From SHZI01 sp963802215 (lineage in GTDB: Bacteria > Pseudomonadota > Gammaproteobacteria > Steroidobacterales > GCA-2729495), in assembly GCA_963802215.1 (NCBI GenBank), contig CAWDHQ010000002.1, positions 372,001-436,000 on the forward strand: 64,000 bases of DNA, written 5' to 3'. The position numbers were made by a program, and so were the translations under genes. Below are positions 1 through 7,880 of this stretch, piece after piece. Numbering within the stretch: the first letter of the stretch is position 1; each line of letters starts with the position of its first letter. The notes beneath the pieces are model-generated. The model made no database searches and was not told the origin of the DNA. It saw nothing but the letters and a program-made list of their open reading frames with translations.

Positions 1-867
1 ATCCTCGACGACGTGTCCCTGCTCACGAAGGTTGCCGCGAAGAAGACCAGCGGCGTGCTGGGCGACGACCTGGCGCTGAATGCCCAGAAGGTCACCGGCG
101 TGTCCGCGGACCGGGAGCTGCCCGTGGTGTGGGCCGTGGCCAAGGGATCCCTGGTCAACAAGGCGATCCTCGTGCCGGGGGCGCTCGTCATCAGCGCTGT
201 CGCGCCCTGGCTGGTGGCGCCGCTCATGATGGTCGGCGGCGCCTTCCTCTGCTACGAGGGCTTCGAGAAGCTCCTGCACGTCTTCGCCCGCCGGAAGGTG
301 GATGACGACGCCCACCGGGAGGAGCTGGCCCGGGCCCTGGCCGATCCGGCCGTGGACCTCGTGGCTCTCGAACGGGACAAGATCAAGGGCGCCATTCGCA
401 CGGACTTCATCCTGTCGGCCGAGATCATCGTGATCTCGCTCGGTATCGTGGCCAGCGCGCCGCTTCCCCAGCGCGTGGGAGCATTGACCGGCATCGCGCT
501 CCTGATGACCGTGGGCGTTTACGGCCTGGTCGCCGGCATCGTGAAGCTGGACGACGGTGGCCTGCACCTGCTGCGACGCGCCGGCGCCGGCCTGTTCGCC
601 CGGGCCCAGCGGGCGCTGGGCGGGGCGATCCTCAGCTTTGCGCCCTGGCTGATGAAGGGCCTGGGGGTGGCGGGCACCACCGCCATGTTCCTCGTGGGCG
701 GCGGCATCATCGGTCATGGCATCGCGCCGCTGCATCACTGGGTCCAGTCCCTGCCGGGCGGCCTGCCCGTATCACTGCTGCTCGATGCGCTGACCGGCAT
801 TGCCGCCGGCGCCCTGGTGGTTGCCGCGGTGTCCGCCGTGACGCGCCTGCGGCCGGCACCGGCATGA
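1..867 (+). CDS. DUF808 family inner-membrane protein (5' end cut by window)
   Basis: The frame is open from base 1 and reads ILDDVSLLTKVAAKKTSGVLGDDLALNAQ, the hallmark start region of DUF808 proteins. These normally begin about a dozen residues earlier, so the true start lies outside the window and the in-frame GTG at 13 is probably not the start. The protein has several hydrophobic segments (near the middle and at the C-terminus) and the typical GSLVNKAILVP stretch. It is a predicted inner-membrane protein of unknown function. Its stop overlaps the start of the next gene by 4 bases, which suggests translational coupling. The family assignment is strong; the function is not known. Confidence 0.88.
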   Translation: MLDDVSLLTKVAAKKTSGVLGDDLALNAQKVTGVSADRELPVVWAVAKGSLVNKAILVPGALVISAVAPWLVAPLMMVGGAFLCYEGFEKLLHVFARRKVDDDAHREELARALADPAVDLVALERDKIKGAIRTDFILSAEIIVISLGIVASAPLPQRVGALTGIALLMTVGVYGLVAGIVKLDDGGLHLLRRAGAGLFARAQRALGGAILSFAPWLMKGLGVAGTTAMFLVGGGIIGHGIAPLHHWVQSLPGGLPVSLLLDALTGIAAGALVVAAVSAVTRLRPAPA

Positions 868-1982
868 GCCCGGCAGGCCGGGACCCGGCCCCACGCCTCC
901 GCGGCGTCAACCTGGGCGGCTGGCTCGTGCTCGAGAAATGGATGACCCCCAGCCTGTTCGACGGGCTCGCCGCCACCGACGAGACCACCTGGTGCGCGGC
1001 GCTGGGCGCCGCCGCCCCGGCCCGGCTCCGGGCACACTGGGACACCTTCATCACGCGGGACGATTTCGCCTGGCTGGCGGGCGTGGGCATCAATGCCGTG
1101 CGCATCCCCCTCGGCCACTGGATCCTCGGCCCGCCCTATCCCTATCACGCCAAATACGGCAGCAACCCGCACCCCTTCGTCCAGGGCGGCATCGACGTGC
1201 TGGATCGGGCGCTGGAGTGGGCGACGGAATTCGGCCTGCGGGTGGTGCTCGACCTGCACGCGGCACCCGGCTGCCAGAACGGCTTCGACAACGGAGGCAT
1301 GCTCGACGTGTGCGAGTGGCACACCCGGGAGGAGTACCTGGCGCACTCGGTGGACGTGCTTGGCCGGCTCGCGGCCCGCTACCAGGCTATGCCGTCGCTC
1401 CACGCCATCCAGGTGCTGAACGAGCCCCGCTGGGACATCCCGACCGATCTCCTCAAGGCGTACTACCGTCGCGCCTACGGCGCCATCCGCGCCCACTGCG
1501 GCCCCGACCAGGCGGCGGTGGTCTTCCACGACGGCTTCCGTCCCCAGGGAGAGTACGCCGGGTTCTTCCAGGCACCTGAGTTACAGAACGTGATCTACGA
1601 CGTGCACCGCTACCAGTGCTTCGAGCGCGCCGATCTCGATATGGACATCCACGGCCACCTGCACAAGGCGGGCGTGCTCTGGACCCAGGAAGCCGGCGAG
1701 ATCCAGCGGGACCTGGGCGTGCCGGCGATCGCGGGGGAGTGGAGCCTGGGCCTGGACCTTAGAGTGGTGTCCCTCTGGGCGCCCGGGCCTTACCACCACG
1801 CCCTGGAGCCGCTGGACAGCTTCCAGCACGACGTGGCGCTGCGGGCCTACGGCGCCGCCCAGCTGCTGGCCTTCGAGCACTATCGGGGCTGGTTCTTCTG
1901 GAGCTACCGCACCGAGACCACGCCGGCCTGGTGCTTCCGCGAGTGCGTGGAGCGGGGCTGGCTGCCCGGCCGCTTCGAGTAG
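864..1982 (+). CDS. Glycoside hydrolase family 5 (exo-beta-1,3-glucanase-like)
   Basis: 372 residues starting RGVNLGGWLVLEKWMTP, the N-terminal signature of the EXG-like GH5 glucan beta-1,3-glucosidases. The acid/base glutamate is in QVLNEPRW (E187) and the nucleophile in AIAGEWS (E292), so both catalytic residues are present. There is no signal peptide, so the enzyme appears cytoplasmic, which is unusual for a polysaccharide hydrolase and would suit oligosaccharide trimming. The start ATG overlaps the DUF808 gene (ATGA). Substrate is inferred only from the family; other beta-glucosidic substrates are possible. Confidence 0.85.
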   Translation: MSPAGRDPAPRLRGVNLGGWLVLEKWMTPSLFDGLAATDETTWCAALGAAAPARLRAHWDTFITRDDFAWLAGVGINAVRIPLGHWILGPPYPYHAKYGSNPHPFVQGGIDVLDRALEWATEFGLRVVLDLHAAPGCQNGFDNGGMLDVCEWHTREEYLAHSVDVLGRLAARYQAMPSLHAIQVLNEPRWDIPTDLLKAYYRRAYGAIRAHCGPDQAAVVFHDGFRPQGEYAGFFQAPELQNVIYDVHRYQCFERADLDMDIHGHLHKAGVLWTQEAGEIQRDLGVPAIAGEWSLGLDLRVVSLWAPGPYHHALEPLDSFQHDVALRAYGAAQLLAFEHYRGWFFWSYRTETTPAWCFRECVERGWLPGRFE

Positions 1983-2029
1983 TATCCCGTCCGGCTTGGA
2001 GTTCCGAACGCGAGAGGTGGTTGTCCGGC

Positions 2030-3610
2030 ATGAGGATCTGGTCCCTTACCAGCGCGACTGGGGGCACAAGGTGGAGTCTCGTGTCGGTCCTCGGCGCCGT
2101 GCTGTGCGTCTCCTCGCCGGGGTTTACGGCCTCTTCCGGCCCTGAGCCATCACCGGTGGTCCGCACCGATGGTGGCCGGGTCCGCGGCAGCGTCCGCGAC
2201 GGCATGGCCGCCTTCTACAATCTGCCCTACGCGGCGCCGCCGGTGGGCGCGCTGCGCTGGCGGCCACCGCAGCCACCATCCCGCTGGCTCGGCGTGCGCG
2301 ACGCGGGATCGCCGGGCGTCGCCTGCGCCCAGGAGCAGCGGCCCGGCGATCCGCCATCGCCGGCGGGTACCAGCGAGGACTGCCTCTACCTCAATGTTTT
2401 CACGCGGAACCTGCAGTCGGCCCGGGACCTGCCGGTCATGGTCTGGATACACGGCGGCAGCTTTCGCTGGGGCAGTGGCGCGGATCCCGCCTTCGATGGT
2501 CATGCGCTGACCAGCGAAGGCGTGGTGCTGGTGACCCTCAACTATCGGCTGGACCGCTTCGGGCGCTTTGCACATCCGTCGCTGTCGGCGGCCCAGGAAG
2601 GGGAAGCCCTCGGCGGCTACGCGCTAATGGACCAGATCGCAGCGCTGCAATGGGTCCAGCGCAACATCGGGCGCTTCGGGGGCGACCGGCGCAACGTGAC
2701 GATCTTCGGCTGCTCGGCGGGCGGGGTGTCGGTGGATTTCCTGATGGCTGCGCCCAGCGCCCGCGGCCTGTTTCACCGGGCTATCGCGCAGAGCGGCAGC
2801 ATCGTGCCCGAGGGCGAGCGCGACCTGCGCCGCCCCGTGGGCCGTTTCACCTCGCTCGAGCAGGACGGCCTGGACGTCGCCCGCCACTTCGGCATAGCGG
2901 AAGACTCACAGACGGCGGACCGGCTGCGCCGGCTCACGCCGGAGCAGTTGCTGAGTTACCCGCAGAAGGACTCGTCCATGAACCCGGTCGTGGACGGCCG
3001 CCTGATTCCGGAGGACCCGGCGCGCGTCTTCGCCGCCGGGCGCCAGGCTCCGGTTCCCTACCTCTCGGGAGCCACCAGCTGGGAGGCAAGCCTGATCAAG
3101 CCCTTCAACCTGCCACTGGCGGCACTGCTGCCGAACCGGTTCCGTGCCGTCGCCGAGGCGGCCTACGGGATCACCGACGAACAGCGGCTGAAGGATGAGT
3201 ACTTCGGTGACAGCCTTTTCCTGATCTCCGCCTGGTACCTCGCGGGGCAAATGTACAAGGTGGGACAACCCGGCTACGTCTACTACTACAGCTACGTCAA
3301 CGAAGCGCAGCGGGCCGCCAATCCCGGCGCGTATCACTGCTCCGAGACCCCGCGGATCTTCGGCAACGAGTGGCGCGGTGAACCGGCGTCGGCACGCGAC
3401 CGCCTGGTCGGTGACCAGCTGCGCCGCTACTGGACCCGGTTTGCGGCCAGCGGGGACCCAGCCGTGCCGGGCCAGCCGGCCTGGCCTGCACATACGCTGG
3501 AGAAGCCGGTGCTGCTCGAGATCGGCGCCGAGATGACGGTGCGCGAGAATCACTTCCCGGAACGCATGCAGCTGCACCTGCAGCGCTTCCCGAAGCCGCC
3601 GCTCAACTGA
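2030..3610 (+). CDS. Type-B carboxylesterase, exported
   Basis: Carboxylesterase/lipase type B family, alpha/beta hydrolase. The ATG at 2030 is preferred over an upstream in-frame ATG because it gives a hydrophobic signal sequence (WSLVSVLGAVLCVSSPGFTA) and has a GAGAGG ribosome site. Family motifs are EDCLYLNVF, the nucleophile elbow GCSAGG (GESAGG in most relatives), and the histidine motif GAYHCSETPRIFG. It should hydrolyse carboxylic esters in the periplasm or outside the cell; the substrate is unknown. It ends in an 8-base overlap with the convergent ABC transporter gene. Confidence 0.86.
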   Translation: MRIWSLTSATGGTRWSLVSVLGAVLCVSSPGFTASSGPEPSPVVRTDGGRVRGSVRDGMAAFYNLPYAAPPVGALRWRPPQPPSRWLGVRDAGSPGVACAQEQRPGDPPSPAGTSEDCLYLNVFTRNLQSARDLPVMVWIHGGSFRWGSGADPAFDGHALTSEGVVLVTLNYRLDRFGRFAHPSLSAAQEGEALGGYALMDQIAALQWVQRNIGRFGGDRRNVTIFGCSAGGVSVDFLMAAPSARGLFHRAIAQSGSIVPEGERDLRRPVGRFTSLEQDGLDVARHFGIAEDSQTADRLRRLTPEQLLSYPQKDSSMNPVVDGRLIPEDPARVFAAGRQAPVPYLSGATSWEASLIKPFNLPLAALLPNRFRAVAEAAYGITDEQRLKDEYFGDSLFLISAWYLAGQMYKVGQPGYVYYYSYVNEAQRAANPGAYHCSETPRIFGNEWRGEPASARDRLVGDQLRRYWTRFAASGDPAVPGQPAWPAHTLEKPVLLEIGAEMTVRENHFPERMQLHLQRFPKPPLN

Positions 3611-5339
3611 GCCCGGTCAGGTGCTTTGTTGCGCCAACCCGCGTCAGCACGATCTTCCGGTCGTGCAGCGGCTCCAGTCCCGCGTGGAAGCTGATCGTCA
3701 GCACGGCGGTGCCGGGCAGCTGCCGGCGGAGCATCTCCAGCACCTCCCGCTCACCCTTCGGATCGAAGGCATCCGTCGCTTCCTCCATGAAGACCCATTC
3801 CGGGCGCTGCATCAGCACCCGCGCCACGCCGAGCCGCTGCTGGGCGCGCTGGGGCAGCACCTGTTCCCAGCTGTCGTGCTCATCAAGGCGCGGCGCAAGC
3901 CAGGCGATGCCGGCGCAGTCCAGGGCGTGGCGGATCGCGTCATCGCCAAAGTCGGCCGCCGGCCGCGGGTAGCACAACGCCTCCCGGAGCGTGCCTTCCG
4001 GCAGGAAGGGGCGCTGGGGCATGAACAGGATGCGGTCCCCGCCCGGCAGCAGCACGCGGCCGCTGCCCCAGGGCCACAGGCCGGCGATCACCTTGAAGAA
4101 GCTGCTGGTCACCGCCGGATCGCCGCCGATAAGCACGTGCTCGCCGCGGCCGATGGCGATGCCGAAATCCTCCAGCAGGACCTGGCCGGCGGGATCCTCG
4201 ATGCGCAGGTCCTCGATCACGAGGCGTCCGTCGCCCGAGGTGCCGAGCGCGATGCGCTGGCCGCCCGTCGCGCGGGCCTGCGCGTCCAGCCGCTCCATGT
4301 CCTCGTAGAGGGACAGCACGCGCTCGGCGGACGCGCGGCAGCGGGCGATCTCGCCCACGTTGTCGACCGGCCAGGACAGCGCGGAGGTCAGCCGCTGGAA
4401 CGCCTGGGCCGCCTGCATCAGCGCGCCGAGTGTCATGGCCCCGATGATGTACTGGGGCGCCGCCACGAGGATCGGGAAGACCGGCAGGAGCCCGCCATAG
4501 CCGGTGGTGAAGGAGACGATGCCCATGTAGGCCAGCGACTGACGGTCCCAGTCGCGGACGATCCGCGCGAAGCGCGCGATGGCGCCGGTGCGTTCCATGG
4601 GCTCGCCGTGCATCAGCGCGATTGCCTCGGAATGCTCCCGGGCCCGGGCCAGGCCGAAGCGGAAGTTGGCTTCCGCGCTCTGCAGGGCATTGGTGGAGCG
4701 GACGAGCGGCCGTCCCAGCGCCCACCCGAGGGCCGTGCCCAGCCCGGCATAGAGGAAGGCGAGGGGCACCATGTATCCCGGCACCTGGAGCGAGGTTCCA
4801 GGCAGGTTCATGGAGCCGGAGACCGTCCAGAGGATCCCGATGAACAGGCCCAGGGTGAGCAGGGAGAAGATCAGGGTGTGCGCCAGCCCGATGGCGCTCT
4901 CCGTGGCGATGCGGATGTCCTCGGCGATGCGCTGGTCCGGGTTGTCGTGTTCGCCCGCGCTGAACAGCAGCCGGTAGTGCCGGCCATCTGCCATCCACCG
5001 GCCGATGAGGCGCTCCGTCAGCCAGCCGCGCCAGTCGAGCTGCAGCCGGCGCTTGACCAGGAGGTGCGCCGCCGTGACGCCGATCGAGATCACGAAGATC
5101 AGCGCGAAGACGCCCACCTGCACCAGCACGCCGCGGACGGACCGCTCCTCGAGGGCATCGAAAAGCGCCCGGTTCCAGTAATTCCCCCACACGGTGAGGC
5201 CGACCTGCATCAGGGTCAGCAGGAACAGCAGCAGGGTCGCGCCGCGCACGCGCCATTTCTGGTCCGAGTTCCACCAGGGTCCCGCGAGGCCAAGGACCTG
5301 CCGCAGGAACTGGTTCCGGGAGGCCGGAGTACCGGTCAT
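3603..5339 (-). CDS. ABC transporter, fused permease-ATPase of the YddA/SbmA type, with degenerate ATPase motifs
   Basis: 578 residues: an N-terminal ABC_membrane_2-type transmembrane region (about residues 25-330) followed by a nucleotide-binding domain. The layout matches E. coli YddA. The ATPase motifs are eroded. The Walker A position reads GGDPAVTSS with no lysine (family: GESGTGKTT). The signature reads LPQRAQQRL instead of LSxGEQQRL. The Walker B aspartate is glutamate (WVFMEEATDAFD). The H-loop histidine (ISFHAG) and the GLWPWG segment remain. The frame is intact, so this is not an obvious pseudogene. It may be a nucleotide-sensing or ATP-independent carrier, or a decaying transporter. 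Substrate unknown. Confidence 0.82.
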   Translation of the reverse strand: MTGTPASRNQFLRQVLGLAGPWWNSDQKWRVRGATLLLFLLTLMQVGLTVWGNYWNRALFDALEERSVRGVLVQVGVFALIFVISIGVTAAHLLVKRRLQLDWRGWLTERLIGRWMADGRHYRLLFSAGEHDNPDQRIAEDIRIATESAIGLAHTLIFSLLTLGLFIGILWTVSGSMNLPGTSLQVPGYMVPLAFLYAGLGTALGWALGRPLVRSTNALQSAEANFRFGLARAREHSEAIALMHGEPMERTGAIARFARIVRDWDRQSLAYMGIVSFTTGYGGLLPVFPILVAAPQYIIGAMTLGALMQAAQAFQRLTSALSWPVDNVGEIARCRASAERVLSLYEDMERLDAQARATGGQRIALGTSGDGRLVIEDLRIEDPAGQVLLEDFGIAIGRGEHVLIGGDPAVTSSFFKVIAGLWPWGSGRVLLPGGDRILFMPQRPFLPEGTLREALCYPRPAADFGDDAIRHALDCAGIAWLAPRLDEHDSWEQVLPQRAQQRLGVARVLMQRPEWVFMEEATDAFDPKGEREVLEMLRRQLPGTAVLTISFHAGLEPLHDRKIVLTRVGATKHLTGLS

Positions 5340-5353
5340 GGCACAATCAATCC

Positions 5354-6181
5354 ATGGAGAATTTTTTCCGCGTCGCCCTTGTTGCCTTGCTGCTCGCCAG
5401 CGCCGGCCCCGCGACTGCCCTGATCACCGGCGAAGGGGTGCCGGGTCCCCGCTGGAATGACGGCGTGGCCGCCTACCGGCGTGGCGACATGGCGACCGCT
5501 GCAGCGGCTTTTCGTCCGCTGGCAGAGCAGGGCAACCCGGACGCCCAGTACAACCTCGGCGTCCTCTACACCCGCGGCGACGGCGTGATCCAGGATTTCG
5601 CCGAGGGCCTGAAGTGGTTCCGCAGCGCCGCCGACCGGGGCAACCCTCTCGCCCAGGCCGCGCTGGGATACGCCTACGCCAACGGCCAGGGCGTGGCGCG
5701 GAACGACGACGAGGCGGTGGCCTGGTACCGGAAGTCCGCCGAGCAGGGTTACTCCGCCGGCCAGGCGGGGCTGGCCTTCCTGTACGCCAGCGGCCAGGGT
5801 GTCACCCGGGACTATGACGAGGCGGCGAAGTGGTATCGGAAGGCAGCGGAACAGGGGTATGGCCTCGCCCAGGCGGGTCTGGCCGAACTCTACACCCGCG
5901 GCCAGGGCGTGCCGACCGACTATGTGGCAGCAGCGGAGTGGTACCGGAAGTCTGCCGAACGCGGCTTCGCGGCGGGGATGGCGGGGCTGGGCTACCTCTA
6001 CGCCACCGGCAAGGGCGTGCCGTATGAGGAGATGACGGCGCATCTCTGGCTCAATCTCGCCGCGGCCAGTGGCGATGCCGACGCGGCCCGCGCCCGGGAC
6101 ATCGTTGCGCGCGGGATGACGCCGGCTGAGGTCGAGGAAGCAGAGCAAATGGCCAGGGACTGGCGGCCCACCTACCCCTGA
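5354..6181 (+). CDS. Exported Sel1-repeat (SLR/TPR-like) protein
   Basis: 275 residues with an N-terminal signal peptide (VALVALLLASAGPATA) followed by about five 36-residue Sel1 repeats. Each carries the pattern A-x-x-x-L-x-x-L-Y-x-x-G-x-G-V with WYRKAAEQG at the junctions. Sel1 repeats form alpha-solenoid scaffolds for protein-protein contacts, often in envelope or stress-signalling complexes. It is divergent from the ABC transporter, with 14 bases between the start codons, and runs into the DUF2231 gene 4 bases downstream, so the latter two probably form an operon. The partner is unknown. Confidence 0.85.
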   Translation: MENFFRVALVALLLASAGPATALITGEGVPGPRWNDGVAAYRRGDMATAAAAFRPLAEQGNPDAQYNLGVLYTRGDGVIQDFAEGLKWFRSAADRGNPLAQAALGYAYANGQGVARNDDEAVAWYRKSAEQGYSAGQAGLAFLYASGQGVTRDYDEAAKWYRKAAEQGYGLAQAGLAELYTRGQGVPTDYVAAAEWYRKSAERGFAAGMAGLGYLYATGKGVPYEEMTAHLWLNLAAASGDADAARARDIVARGMTPAEVEEAEQMARDWRPTYP

Positions 6182-6185
6182 CGGC

Positions 6186-6665
6186 ATGACCTCCCAGCTG
6201 CACCCGTACGTCGTGCACTTCTCCGTCGCGCTCATCGTGCTGAGCGTGATCCTGTTCTTCATCGGCACCTGGGCCGGCCGGCGCCCGTGGGCCGCGGGCC
6301 TCCTGGCCGCCGCGCGCTGGAACCTGTGGATCGGCGCTCCGCTCGCCCTGGTCTCGATCGGCACGGGCTTCGTGGACTACATCTCTGCCCAGTGCGACGC
6401 CGACACCATTGCCGCCACGGTCATCCACCGGCGCTCGGGCGCCGTGACCTGGTGGTCGTCCCTGATTGCCGCGATAGCCGTGTACCGCACGCGGCATCGC
6501 GCGCCGGGGCACCTGCTGCTCGCCTGGCTGCTGCTGGTCGGGGTGGCCGCATCCACCGCCGCGGCGCTCGGCACGGGGCTCACCTACGACCGCGCCCTCG
6601 GCGTGGACCAGGCCTGGCCGGCGGAGACGGGGCGGTGCTTCGAGATGGAGCGGGGTCGCGGCTGA
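6186..6665 (+). CDS. DUF2231-like four-helix membrane protein
   Basis: 159 residues with a short N-terminus (MTSQLHPYVVHFSVAL) and four hydrophobic helices. A histidine sits in the first helix (HPYVVHF), a second near the middle (VIHRRSGAVTWW). This is the DUF2231 pattern, LHPxxVHFPIAL in most members. The role is unknown; relatives are sometimes found beside haem or redox proteins. It starts 4 bases after the Sel1 gene. Its TGA stop lies inside the stem of the REP palindrome at 6655-6677, which also gives the TAG stop of the convergent Rieske gene. Confidence 0.75.
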   Translation: MTSQLHPYVVHFSVALIVLSVILFFIGTWAGRRPWAAGLLAAARWNLWIGAPLALVSIGTGFVDYISAQCDADTIAATVIHRRSGAVTWWSSLIAAIAVYRTRHRAPGHLLLAWLLLVGVAASTAAALGTGLTYDRALGVDQAWPAETGRCFEMERGRG

Positions 6666-6677
6666 AGCCGCTCCTAC
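6655..6677 (-). repeat. REP palindrome shared by two convergent stop codons
   Basis: On the minus strand this is a GTAG head followed by GAGCGGCTTCAGCCGCGAC. The TAG of the head is the stop of the minus-strand Rieske gene (6674-6676). The TGA in GGCTGAAGCC is the stop of the plus-strand DUF2231 gene (6663-6665). Confidence 0.9.
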
Positions 6678-7798
6678 AGGAGCGCCGCGAGCCGCTCCGC
6701 ATACCAGCGATCGAAGGTGTGCACGCAGTCCTCGGTCGGCTGGTAGGGTCCCGGGCGATAGCCCCGGGACGCGGCGCCCGCCTGGGTGCGCTCGCAGAGC
6801 GCCCAGTCCTGGCGGTTCGTGATGTCCCAGAAGTTCGCCATGTCCGCCGGGTCGAAGCCGGGGCGCGCCAGCGCCTCCTGGGTGAAGAGCAGCTCGCACT
6901 CGACGCGGGTGCGGTCGGGCGCCAGGGGCCAGGCGGTGTGGGTGAGCACGTAGTCCGGGTGCGGGCTGAGCAGCAGGTTGGGATAGATCACATAGTAGTA
7001 GACGTAGCGGTGATCGTCGGCGGACAACCCGGGGATCACGGGCACCGTGCGCTTGCCGCTGAGGGACATGGTTTCTATGCCCTCCTTCAGCTGCATCGGG
7101 CCGCCGTTGAAGCACTCGCCAATTTCCATGGGGCGGGTGCTGCGGCTGATCAGGTCGGAGAGACGCGCGAGCTGCGGGTGCGCCCCGGGGCAGTGGTAGC
7201 ACTCGCTGTAGTTCTCGCAGATCAGCTTCCAGTTGGCCTGCACCTCGTAGGTGCGCCGCCAGCCGCAGCGAAGCTCGGGCAGGTGGAAGCGGCCGAAGTC
7301 GGGCAGGTCTTCCAGCTGCAGGCCGAGCGGCGCCGCCGCCGGGTCCAGGTTCACGAATATGAAACCCTCGTGGGTGCCGACGTGGACGGGCACCAGGCCG
7401 AGGTTCCCGCGCCCGGCGGCATCGCCGCCGGGCAGCTGCGCCAGCGTGCCATCCAGGCGGTAGCTCCAGGCATGGTAGGGGCAGAGGATGCGATTCAGGC
7501 CCTTGCCGGCCGCGTCGTCAACGAGACGTGAGCCCCGGTGCCGGCAGACATTGAAGAAGGCCCGCACCCGCCCGTCGGCCCCGCGCACCAGGATCACCGA
7601 ATCGCCCGCGATGTCCCGGGTGAAGAAGTCCCCCGTCGCGGGAATTTCGGCCTCCCGGCCCGCGCACAGCCAGGTCCGCCCGAACAGGCCCGACTGCTCC
7701 GTCGCGAGAACCGTCGCCGAGGTGTAGACCGCCGCCGGCAGCGTGCTGGCCTCGGCAAACGGGAGGCAGGTGGCGTGGAGCTCGGCGGAATTTAGCAT
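6674..7798 (-). CDS. Rieske non-haem iron oxygenase, alpha subunit
   Basis: 374 residues. The N-terminal Rieske domain has CRHRGS...CPYHAW ligands for the [2Fe-2S] cluster. The catalytic domain has ENYSECYHCPGAHP with the two mononuclear iron histidines. The ECYHCPxxHP form resembles the trimethylammonium/betaine-type monooxygenases (GbcA-like) and related ring-hydroxylating enzymes. It should use O2 and electrons from a reductase, but no reductase gene is seen nearby. The start ATG at 7798 faces the sulfotransferase gene divergently. Substrate unknown. Confidence 0.86.
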   Translation of the reverse strand: MLNSAELHATCLPFAEASTLPAAVYTSATVLATEQSGLFGRTWLCAGREAEIPATGDFFTRDIAGDSVILVRGADGRVRAFFNVCRHRGSRLVDDAAGKGLNRILCPYHAWSYRLDGTLAQLPGGDAAGRGNLGLVPVHVGTHEGFIFVNLDPAAAPLGLQLEDLPDFGRFHLPELRCGWRRTYEVQANWKLICENYSECYHCPGAHPQLARLSDLISRSTRPMEIGECFNGGPMQLKEGIETMSLSGKRTVPVIPGLSADDHRYVYYYVIYPNLLLSPHPDYVLTHTAWPLAPDRTRVECELLFTQEALARPGFDPADMANFWDITNRQDWALCERTQAGAASRGYRPGPYQPTEDCVHTFDRWYAERLAALL

Positions 7799-7880
7799 CG
7801 GCGATGAGCGTCAATTGACAAGGGATTGGCGGGAGTCTTTCATTGGCCTGGACGCGGTGTCAAAGCCACGAAGACGATCG

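Noticed and set aside
3621..5423. 600-residue plus-strand frame opposite the ABC transporter
   Set aside because: Arg/Gly/Ala-rich sequence with no domain; the minus strand codes for a recognisable transporter.
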